A program made the translations under genes and the position numbers. This document shows, piece after piece, positions 40,999-48,478 of a stretch of 64,000 bases of DNA. The notes under the pieces are model-generated. The model was given only the letters and a program-made list of their open reading frames with translations. It was not told the DNA's origin and ran no database searches. This stretch comes from CAVTSA01 sp963737225. Its GTDB lineage: Bacteria; Chloroflexota; Dormibacteria; Dormibacterales; Dormibacteraceae. The DNA lies in contig CAVTSA010000004.1 in assembly GCA_963737225.1 (NCBI GenBank), positions 372,001 to 436,000 on the forward strand, written 5' to 3'. Every line of letters starts with the position of its first letter. Position 1 is the stretch's first letter.

Positions 40999-43032
40999 GT
41001 GACCGACGCCTTGCTGACGGTCCGCTCGTTACGGACGTTGATCGAACGCGGCCCCAGCGTCGTCCGGCCCGTGGACGGGGTCAGCTTTACAGTCGGTCGC
41101 GGTGAGACCGTCGGAGTGGTCGGGGAGACCGGCTGCGGCAAGACGATGATGGGCCTCTCCTTGATGCGCCTGCTCCCCCAAGGCGGACGTATCGCTTCCG
41201 GGTCGGTCACCCTCGGATCAGTCGACCTCACGCAGTTGAGCGATTCGGAGATGCGACGCCTGCGCGGATCTCGCATCTCGATGATCTTCCAGGATCCGAT
41301 GACCTCACTGAACCCCACGATGCCGATCGGAGTACAGATCGGCGAGACGGTGCGTATCCATCAGGGACAGTCGAGAGCCGCCTCGACGCGCCGGGCTGCG
41401 GAGATGCTCGACCTGGTCGGGATGCCAGATCCTTCGCGCCAGCTTGGACGGTATCCGCACGAGCTGTCGGGAGGGATGCGACAGCGCGCGGTCATCGCGA
41501 TGGCACTCGCCTGCACACCGGAGCTGCTGATTGCCGACGAGCCGACCACCGCGCTGGACACGACCATCCAGGAGCAGATCCTGGCTCTCCTCGACGACCT
41601 CAAGTCGAAGCTCTCGATGGGCGTGGTTCTGATCACCCATGACATGGGAGTGATCGCCGGGCGGGCGGATCGCGTGCTCGTCATGTACGCAGGGCGGCTG
41701 GTCGAGGTCTCCCCGACCGACGATCTCTTCAACGATCCGCGGCACCCTTACACAGAAGCCCTGATGCGGGCGATCCCGCAGATGGAGATGGGCCAGGGAC
41801 AGACGCTGCGGGCCACGCCAGGGAGCCCACCCGACCTTTCCGCGAGGTTGACCGTGTGCCGGTTCAGCCCCCGCTGCCCACGCGCGACCGAGCGATGCTT
41901 CAAGGAGGATCCGGCCCTGTCGAAGGACGGGCCGGAACACCTCTTCGCCTGCTTCAATCCAGTTCCTCCTCATCAGGGCTTACAAGCCGCGGCCGTGGAT
42001 GGCGCGCGCGCCGACCGTCCGGCAAGGTCCGACCGCCAGATCCTGGAGCTCACTGACGTACACGTCGAGTTTCCTGAGGGGGATGGCTTCTTTGCCGGCT
42101 CGGGGACGGTGAAGGCGGTGTCCGGCGTCTCACTCTCAGTGGGCACCGGTGAAGTCTTCGGCCTGGTCGGAGAGTCGGGCTGTGGAAAGACCACGCTGGG
42201 ACGCACGATCGTCGGTCTGCAGCGACCGACGCGCGGCGTCATCAAGTTCGAGGGGACCGACCTGAGCACGCTGCGCGGACGGGCTCTGCGGCGCAAGCGC
42301 CGGGACCTCCAATTCATGTTTCAGGATCCCCACGCGGCCCTGGATCCCCGAATGCGGGTGGCTGCGAGTCTGCGCGAACCGCTCGTCGTGCAACGCGTAG
42401 GCAGCGCGTCTGAGCGCAGAGAGCGGATCCATCAGGCGGTAACCGACGTCGGCCTGTCGCCCACAGTGCTGAACCGCTTCCCGCACGAGTTCTCGGGCGG
42501 TCAGCGGCAACGGATCGGCTTCGCTCGTGCAATCGTGCTGAGGCCCCGGGTCATCGTCGCCGATGAGCCGGTCTCCGCCCTCGACGCCTCCGTCCAGGCT
42601 CAGGTCCTCAACCTCATGATCTCCCTGCGCGCCGATCTCGGCCTGACATACATCATCATCTCTCATGACCTCGCGGTCATCAGTTACCTCTGTGACCGCG
42701 TCGGCGTCATGTATCTTGGCAAGCTCGTCGAGATCGGCCCCTCTCAAGACATCTACACGAGGCCCGCGCATCCCTACACGGCGGGACTACTCGAAGCCAG
42801 CCCCAGTGCCAACCCCGCACTGGCTCGTGCGAAGCGCGAGCCGAGCGTCAGGGGTGAGCTCCCGTCGGCGGTGAACCCACCTACGGGCTGCAGATTCCGA
42901 ACGCGATGCGCACGAGCGCAGGAGCGATGCAGCGTTGAAGAACCTTTGCCGCGGGCGTTCGATGATGGGCACCTGGCCGCATGTCACTTCCCGCTCCGTG
43001 AGCCGAATGTCGCAGGTGTAATCGCCCGGTGA
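40999..43032 (+). CDS. Fused DppD-DppF peptide transporter ATPase
   Basis: A single 677-residue chain with two complete ABC ATPase domains, usually separate DppD and DppF proteins. Domain one: GETGCGKTMMGLSL, YPHELSGGMRQRAVIAMAL, LLIADEPTTALD. Domain two: GESGCGKTTLGRTI, PHEFSGGQRQRIGFARAI, VIVADEPVSALD. Each domain ends in a cysteine-rich tail (CRFSPRCPRATERC and CRFRTRCARAQERC plus a later Cys), the motif reported to bind a 4Fe-4S cluster in Dpp/Opp ATPases. The GTG start follows GAGGAGTGAG and lies 4 bp after the DppC stop. Confidence 0.92.
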   Translation: MTDALLTVRSLRTLIERGPSVVRPVDGVSFTVGRGETVGVVGETGCGKTMMGLSLMRLLPQGGRIASGSVTLGSVDLTQLSDSEMRRLRGSRISMIFQDPMTSLNPTMPIGVQIGETVRIHQGQSRAASTRRAAEMLDLVGMPDPSRQLGRYPHELSGGMRQRAVIAMALACTPELLIADEPTTALDTTIQEQILALLDDLKSKLSMGVVLITHDMGVIAGRADRVLVMYAGRLVEVSPTDDLFNDPRHPYTEALMRAIPQMEMGQGQTLRATPGSPPDLSARLTVCRFSPRCPRATERCFKEDPALSKDGPEHLFACFNPVPPHQGLQAAAVDGARADRPARSDRQILELTDVHVEFPEGDGFFAGSGTVKAVSGVSLSVGTGEVFGLVGESGCGKTTLGRTIVGLQRPTRGVIKFEGTDLSTLRGRALRRKRRDLQFMFQDPHAALDPRMRVAASLREPLVVQRVGSASERRERIHQAVTDVGLSPTVLNRFPHEFSGGQRQRIGFARAIVLRPRVIVADEPVSALDASVQAQVLNLMISLRADLGLTYIIISHDLAVISYLCDRVGVMYLGKLVEIGPSQDIYTRPAHPYTAGLLEASPSANPALARAKREPSVRGELPSAVNPPTGCRFRTRCARAQERCSVEEPLPRAFDDGHLAACHFPLREPNVAGVIAR

Positions 43033-43132
43033 GGGTACGGACCTTGACGGCTGCCTTTCAGGAGGTCCATTGTTTGTCCGATGTGAGCGGCTTGTTGTGA
43101 TTCGCTAAAGGCTTTACGAGGGAGATCGGGAC

Positions 43133-44779
43133 ATGGCGCGGAATGAAGAGAAGCGGGCTTCGACCAAGGAGACGCGACGAGAGTTTCTGACGCGGGCGGG
43201 AACAGCAGCCGCCGGGAGCATGGCTTTCGGCGTCCTGCTGCAGCCGCGGCGGGATCCCACCGCCGCGCAGACGGTGACGATGGGCATCTACACGGATCCT
43301 TTGACTCTGGATCCGGGGGCGACAGGCGTAGCCGAGACCGCAATGATCGACTTCACCATGTTCGATCCTCTCGTGTGGTGGCTGCCCAACTCAAAAGGCG
43401 GCCACTCCTTCTACCCCGGATTGGCCACGAGCTACACCGTCGCACCCGATGCGACGACCTACACGTTCAAGCTCCGGCAGGATGTCACGTTCCACGACGG
43501 CACGCACTTCGACGCGACGGCGGTGAAAGCCACGCTGGATCATATCGTCGACCCCGCCACCAAATCACGAAGTGCCGTCGCTTCACTCGGACCCTACAAA
43601 GGCACCAACATCGTCGACCAGTACACCGCGGAGGTCCAATTCACCCAACCGAACGCATCGTTTCTCTACGAGATGACGTCAGTCATCTTCGGGATGGCTT
43701 CGCCCACGGCACTCGAGAAGTACCCCGGTACGGCTTTTGCGGATCACCTTGTCGGCACCGGCCCGTTCCAATTCGTGGAATATGTTCCGGACAGCCACAC
43801 CACGGTAAAGCGAAACCCGAACTACAAGTGGGGTCCGACGGCGTTCTTCAGGTCGCCCGGACCGGCAAAGCTCGAATCGATCACGTTCCGAGTGATCCCC
43901 GACGCCACGGCGCGGTACAACGCGATGCAGGCAGGCCAGGCGGACATGGCGATGAATCTCGATCCCACCGCCATCAAGTCGATCTCCGGCTCGTCAAATC
44001 TCGTCAACTACAACGTCCCGGCGACCGGAACGCCGTATGGGTTCCCGATGAACGTCAAGAAGACGCCGACCGATGACTTGAGGGTACGGCAGGCGATTCT
44101 GCATGCCGTCAACCAGAACGAGCTCGTCAAGTCGGTGGAATTGTCGTCGGTCACCGCCGCACACAACGTGCTGACACCATCCACCCCGGGCTACAACCCT
44201 GCTGCGAGCCAGCTTTATCCGTACGACTTGAAGAAGGCCGGCCAGCTGCTGGACGCCGCGGGATGGCACACGACCTCTAACGGGACTCGAGAGAAGGATG
44301 GTCAAAAGCTGACTCTCGACTTTCTCCTCATAACTGCGGCCGGGTTCGACCTCGCGACTGAGTTCTTCATCAGTGAGCTGCAGAAGGTCGGCTTTACATC
44401 GACGGCCAGCGACATGGGCGCCACCGCGGCGTATGTGGCTTTCAACCAGGGCGTTCAAAACTTCGCCGATTTCTATTATTACGACCTCGATCCATCGCTG
44501 CTCGGTCTGTGGACCGCATGCGATCAGATCCAGTCAGGGTTCAATTGGGGCCACTACTGCAATCCAACCGTCGACCAGATGATATCCTCGGCGAACGCCG
44601 ACGCGAACCCGACGACCAGGCTCAAGACGTTTCAGAATGTCGGCAAGATCCTGATGGACGACGCCGTCTACTTGCCCATGTGGGACAACAACGGCGCCTA
44701 CGGGGCCAAGAAGTCGCTGAAAGGCCTCAAGTTCACTCCGAACGGCTATGCCCTCTTTCACCAAGCGACGAATCAGTGA
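43133..44779 (+). CDS. Peptide ABC transporter substrate-binding protein (family 5), Tat-exported
   Basis: An extracytoplasmic binding protein of 548 residues. ETRREFLTRAGTAAAG is a twin-arginine signal, followed by the family 5 start TVTMGIYTDPLTLDPG. YTFKLRQDVTFHDGTHFDA and GTGPFQFVEYVPD are standard blocks of the Dpp/Opp/nickel-binding family. It selects the ligand for the transporter just upstream. Unlike most relatives it uses Tat, not a lipobox. The stop overlaps the next start (TGATG). Its base composition is less GC-rich than its neighbours. Confidence 0.92.
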   Translation: MARNEEKRASTKETRREFLTRAGTAAAGSMAFGVLLQPRRDPTAAQTVTMGIYTDPLTLDPGATGVAETAMIDFTMFDPLVWWLPNSKGGHSFYPGLATSYTVAPDATTYTFKLRQDVTFHDGTHFDATAVKATLDHIVDPATKSRSAVASLGPYKGTNIVDQYTAEVQFTQPNASFLYEMTSVIFGMASPTALEKYPGTAFADHLVGTGPFQFVEYVPDSHTTVKRNPNYKWGPTAFFRSPGPAKLESITFRVIPDATARYNAMQAGQADMAMNLDPTAIKSISGSSNLVNYNVPATGTPYGFPMNVKKTPTDDLRVRQAILHAVNQNELVKSVELSSVTAAHNVLTPSTPGYNPAASQLYPYDLKKAGQLLDAAGWHTTSNGTREKDGQKLTLDFLLITAAGFDLATEFFISELQKVGFTSTASDMGATAAYVAFNQGVQNFADFYYYDLDPSLLGLWTACDQIQSGFNWGHYCNPTVDQMISSANADANPTTRLKTFQNVGKILMDDAVYLPMWDNNGAYGAKKSLKGLKFTPNGYALFHQATNQ

Positions 44780-46065
44780 TGGATGTCGAGGCCATCAGCG
44801 ACGCACCGACTCTCATCAAGGCTGCGCGGCTTTTCGACGGCACGGGCGCACCACCCACCGAACAAGCCGCGGTGCTCGTTTCAGGATCGTCGATACAGTC
44901 GGTCTTCCGCGGGCCGGTGCCGGAGAGCGCGCTCCCGCCGGGGACCCGAGTCCTCGACTTCGCCACCGGGACACTCTTGCCAGGGTTGATCGATAGCCAT
45001 GTCCACCTCAACCTGCCGGCCGACGGCACCCCGTATCTCGACACCGTGGCGGAAGGCGACGGTGTGCTCGTGGCCAGCGCTACACACAACGCCCGCGTCG
45101 CGTTGGAATGCGGGATCACCACGCTCAGGGACACCGGCGGTCGTGGGTCGACGACGTTCGAGGTGCGACGGGCGATGACTCTGGGCCTCTGCCCGGGACC
45201 GAGCTTGGTGCTCTGCGGGCAACCGATCACGATCACGGGCGGGCACACCTGGCACTTCGGGGGCGAGGCGGACGGCGTCGAGGGAGTCAGGGCGAAGGCC
45301 CGGGAGATGGTCCGCCTCGGCGCCGACTTCATCAAGGTCATGGGTTCCGGCGGGGGGACACCGGGCACCATGTCCTGGCTGCCCTCCTACACGAAAGCCG
45401 AGTTGGCCGCGGTGGCGGACGAGGCGCATCGCCTCGGCCGGAAGGTCACCGTGCACTGCCTGTGCGCGGCGTCGACCGACTACGCGATCGACGCCGGCGT
45501 CGACCAGATCGAACACGCGGGTTTCCTGATCGACGCCGAGGGCAGGCAGCGGTTCGATCCCGTGGTCGCCGAGAAGCTCGCCCGGGCAAAGATCCCCGTC
45601 ACGAGCACGCTCGCTGTCGGCGAGTACATCCTCTACGCGTTGAGAGGCAAAGGCAAGCTGACGCGTGAAGAAGCCGGATACGAGGACTTCTGGACGCGCA
45701 TGCGCGAAGACAACATGGTTCATTTGCGGTCGCTGCACGAATCGGGGGTCCCACTGATCGCCGGGACCGATGCCGGCTGGCGCTACACCGCGTTCGACGC
45801 CCTGCAGGGAGAGATCCGGTGGCTGCAGGAGGTTGGCCTGTCGAGCCGGGAGGCGCTGGCTGCGGCAACTGGTACGGCGGCCCAGGTGCTCGGATTGGGA
45901 GATCGTGTGGGATCGGTGCGCGAAGGACTCGTGGCCGATCTGATCGTCGTCGACGGCGATCCGGTTCAGGACAGCGACGCCCTCCGGCGGCTGCGGCTGG
46001 TCATGCACGAAGGGGTCCTCCACCCCCTGCCCCAAGCCGTGCGCTCGGCCGCCGCCGTGAGCTGA
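44779..46065 (+). CDS. Metal-dependent amidohydrolase (prolidase/imidazolonepropionase-like)
   Basis: A 428-residue amidohydrolase. LLPGLIDSHVHLNLP gives the HxH ligands, DFIKVMGSGG the bridging carboxylated lysine, VTVHCLCA and IEHAGFLID the His ligands and LIAGTDAGW the catalytic Asp. This pattern matches the Xaa-Pro dipeptidase-like and N-acyl-amino acid groups of the superfamily. It is coupled to the binding protein gene by a 1-nt overlap, so the imported ligand is probably its substrate. Confidence 0.9.
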   Translation: MDVEAISDAPTLIKAARLFDGTGAPPTEQAAVLVSGSSIQSVFRGPVPESALPPGTRVLDFATGTLLPGLIDSHVHLNLPADGTPYLDTVAEGDGVLVASATHNARVALECGITTLRDTGGRGSTTFEVRRAMTLGLCPGPSLVLCGQPITITGGHTWHFGGEADGVEGVRAKAREMVRLGADFIKVMGSGGGTPGTMSWLPSYTKAELAAVADEAHRLGRKVTVHCLCAASTDYAIDAGVDQIEHAGFLIDAEGRQRFDPVVAEKLARAKIPVTSTLAVGEYILYALRGKGKLTREEAGYEDFWTRMREDNMVHLRSLHESGVPLIAGTDAGWRYTAFDALQGEIRWLQEVGLSSREALAAATGTAAQVLGLGDRVGSVREGLVADLIVVDGDPVQDSDALRRLRLVMHEGVLHPLPQAVRSAAAVS

Positions 46066-46090
46066 CCGCGAGCCTGACCCTGGTCGGGGG

Positions 46091-46124
46091 GGCGGGGTGC
46101 CGGCAGCGTCGGACACACCCCGCC
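46091..46124. terminator. Hairpin between convergent genes
   Basis: GGCGGGGTG (46091-46099) pairs perfectly with CACCCCGCC (46116-46124) and a small inner CCG/CGG pair. It lies between the stop of the amidohydrolase and the stop of the opposing amidase, so it may end both transcripts. There is no T tract. Confidence 0.55.
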
Positions 46125-46133
46125 TCCATCGCC

Positions 46134-47552
46134 TCATGCGCTCGAGAGCGATCGGGCGCGGACCTCGTTCCACGCGGTGCGGCGTTCGTACTCGCGACCG
46201 ATGCGCAGGATGCCGGACTCGTCGAACGGCCTGCCGATGATTTGAAGCCCAACCGGATACCGGCCATCCGCCAGCCCGCAGGGCACCGTCAGAGCCGGAA
46301 GGCCGGCAAGGTTCGCGACGATGCCGTGTCGGATCGTGCCTGAGAGATCGACGAGTCCCTCGGTGCCGCCGAGATAGTCGCCGAACGTCTGATCCAGCGG
46401 GATGGCCGCCAGTGGAGAGGTCGGCGCGAGCAGCGCATCGAGGCGGTCCCGGCTGAACGCCTCGTCGAGCGCGAGGGCGAACCAGCGCCGAGCGCGCACC
46501 GAGGTAGCGTACTGATGGGCCGGGATCATCTGCCCGAACTCGAGGTTGAGACGCGTGCCGGACTCGTAGTCGTCTGCCCGCCGGCGCAGCCGGTCACGGT
46601 GGAGGTCGCTAGCCTCCGACTGCAGAATCGTCAACCCGATGACGGCGGCGTGCTCCAGGGCCGGGATGGAGACCGGCACCAGCTCCGCCCCAGCCTGCTC
46701 CAGCTCCCGCTCGGCCGCCTCGACGAGAGAGCGGACCCGGGGTTCGACCCCCGGGCTGTAGAAATAGGAGCGCTCGACACCCAAGCGCATGCCGCGGATC
46801 CCTCCATCGAGGGCCCCGCGGTAGTCAGTCACCGGCCGGGAGGCGCTGGCCGGATCCAGCGGATCGTGACCGGCGATGCCCTGGAGCAGGATGGCGCAGT
46901 CCTCCACCGACTGGGTGATCGGGCCCACGTGGTCGAGAGAGAGGCTCAGTGCCACGACCCCGTAACGGCTGACGCGCCCAAAGGTCGGCTTGAGACCAAC
47001 CACGCCGTTGAAGTCGGCAGGCTGGCGGATGGAGCCACCGGTATCGGTCCCGATCGCCCCCATCGCCGAACCGACGGCGGTCGCCACCCCCGAGCCGGCA
47101 CTGGAGCCGCCCGGGCTCATCGACTCGTCCCAGGGGGAGCGGGTGACCGCGATGTTCTGACCGTATGCGAACTCGTGGGTGACGGTCTTACCCGCGATCA
47201 CGGCCCCTGCTTCCCGCAGCCGCCTGACAACGGTCGCGTCGAAGTCGGTGACGAAGCCCGCCATGGCCCGGGAGCCGGCCTCCGTGGGCACCCCGGCCGT
47301 GTAGCAGAGGTCTTTGACGCCGATCGGGATCCCGTGCAGCGGCCCCCGCCAACGGCCCGCCTGAATCTCCCGGTCGGCGGCGCCGGCTGCCTCCAGCGCT
47401 TCTTCGGTCATGAGCCGCGCGTACGCGTGGAGCCGGGGTTCGGTCTCTTCAGCCCTCTGAAGGACGGCGGAGACCAGATCTGTCGCGGTGAACCGCCGAC
47501 CGTGCAAGCCCACCCCGGCCTCGGCGATGCTGAGCTGCCACAGCTCACCCAT
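46134..47552 (-). CDS. Amidase signature enzyme
   Basis: A 472-residue amidase of the AS family. The Ser-cisSer-Lys triad is complete: Lys80 in IGVKDLCY, the cis-Ser in SPGGSSAGSG near residue 150 and the nucleophile Ser174 in DTGGSIRQPA. It hydrolyses a carboxamide, with chemistry shared with GatA, AtzE and acetamidases. It overlaps the preceding small gene by 8 bp, and that gene encodes a GatC-like partner, so a two-subunit AtzE/AtzG-like enzyme is likely. Confidence 0.92.
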   Translation of the reverse strand: MGELWQLSIAEAGVGLHGRRFTATDLVSAVLQRAEETEPRLHAYARLMTEEALEAAGAADREIQAGRWRGPLHGIPIGVKDLCYTAGVPTEAGSRAMAGFVTDFDATVVRRLREAGAVIAGKTVTHEFAYGQNIAVTRSPWDESMSPGGSSAGSGVATAVGSAMGAIGTDTGGSIRQPADFNGVVGLKPTFGRVSRYGVVALSLSLDHVGPITQSVEDCAILLQGIAGHDPLDPASASRPVTDYRGALDGGIRGMRLGVERSYFYSPGVEPRVRSLVEAAERELEQAGAELVPVSIPALEHAAVIGLTILQSEASDLHRDRLRRRADDYESGTRLNLEFGQMIPAHQYATSVRARRWFALALDEAFSRDRLDALLAPTSPLAAIPLDQTFGDYLGGTEGLVDLSGTIRHGIVANLAGLPALTVPCGLADGRYPVGLQIIGRPFDESGILRIGREYERRTAWNEVRARSLSSA

Positions 47553-47730
47553 CCGACCGCGCGTCGAAATTCGCCGAGAGGTCCACGCCTTCGAGATCCA
47601 GGTGCTCGACCGCTTCGAACGCGGCGAGGTGGGCCTGGAGCATCCTCGCCAGGACCTCCACGTGGCCTTCCGACGGTGGCGGATCGACGAGGGCCACGAC
47701 GGCCCGCGCCGCTGACTCGTTCAAGCGCAT
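47545..47730 (-). CDS. GatC/AtzG-like small amidase subunit
   Basis: A 61-residue helical protein with an excellent ribosome binding site (GGAGGGAGGACTG before the ATG) and an 8-bp overlap with the amidase gene. The pattern of a mid helix (GHVEVLARMLQAHLAAFEAV) followed by a short acidic DLEGVDLSANFDARSDG resembles GatC-type and AtzG subunits, in which a C-terminal strand wraps the amidase. It is likely needed for folding or stability of the amidase. The identification rests on context and pattern only. It is easy to miss because of its size. Confidence 0.65.
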   Translation of the reverse strand: MRLNESAARAVVALVDPPPSEGHVEVLARMLQAHLAAFEAVEHLDLEGVDLSANFDARSDG

Positions 47731-47805
47731 CAGTCCTCCCTCCCCCCGAAAGAGCGCTGATCGACACGAACCCTTGCGGCGAGATGATCAAGCACGGCGA
47801 TCTCG

Positions 47806-47839
47806 TGAATATAATGCCCCTGAGGTCAAAATAATGTCC
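47806..47839 (+). promoter_or_regulatory. Shared XRE-cupin operator/promoter sequence, autoregulatory copy
   Basis: TGAATATAATGC, a 10-nt variable part, then AAAATAATGTCC, the second block overlapping the XRE-cupin start codon. GAGG at 47822-47825 serves as ribosome binding site. It is nearly the same sequence as 38899-38931 before the peptide transporter. Binding here would block transcription or translation start directly, as expected of an autorepressor. Confidence 0.65.
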
Positions 47840-48445
47840 AATCTGAAGCAGGTCGCCGAACTCCAACCGGGATCGATATGGTCCCTGGCCCTCGGTCGCA
47901 AGGTTCGTGCCTTGAGAGCACAGGCCGGCCTCACGGTTGAAGGGCTGGCCGGAAGGGCAGGGGTCAGCGCCGGGCTGGTCGGGCAGGTCGAGCGAGGTGT
48001 GGGCAATCCGTCGATCGGAAACGTGCACAAGCTGGCGACCGCCCTCGGTGTATCGGTGTACACGCTTCTCGAGGACCCCGCCCGCCAGGAAGGAGAACAG
48101 GGTCCGATCGCAGCGGTGGTGCGCCGGGATCAGCGGAAGACGTTCGCCTTTCCCCGGGAGAACATGGTCCTGGAGCTGCTGACCCCGGACCTCCAGAGGT
48201 CGCTGGAATTGATCCGTTGCGTGATGCCCCCGGGCTACGACACCGGCTCGGCGCCATACCGGCATCACGGAGAGGAGTGCGTGCACGTTCTGCGGGGGCA
48301 GATCGAGGTTCATGTCGGGACCGAGTCGCACGTCCTCGACCCGGGGGACACGATCACCTACGACGCGAGCCTGCCGCACTGGTGGCGGAACGCCGGTGAG
48401 GAGGAGGGAGAAGCGATCGGCGTGACAGTCCCACCTTCTTTCTAG
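47834..48445 (+). CDS. XRE family regulator with C-terminal cupin
   Basis: A 203-residue regulator. An N-terminal helix-turn-helix (GRKVRALRAQAGLTVEGLAGRAGVSAGLVG then VERGVGNPSIGNVHKLATAL) is joined to a cupin domain (YRHHGEECVHVLRGQIEVHVG then LDPGDTITYDASLPHWWRN), the architecture of regulators that sense small acids, amines or amino acids. It probably controls itself and the Dpp operon through the shared sequence, and perhaps the hydantoinase operon 33 bp downstream. It is divergent from the amidase pair. Confidence 0.9.
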   Translation: MSNLKQVAELQPGSIWSLALGRKVRALRAQAGLTVEGLAGRAGVSAGLVGQVERGVGNPSIGNVHKLATALGVSVYTLLEDPARQEGEQGPIAAVVRRDQRKTFAFPRENMVLELLTPDLQRSLELIRCVMPPGYDTGSAPYRHHGEECVHVLRGQIEVHVGTESHVLDPGDTITYDASLPHWWRNAGEEEGEAIGVTVPPSF

Positions 48446-48478
48446 CCGCGCCTCTCCGGGGAGGAGTCGGCAAAGCCC

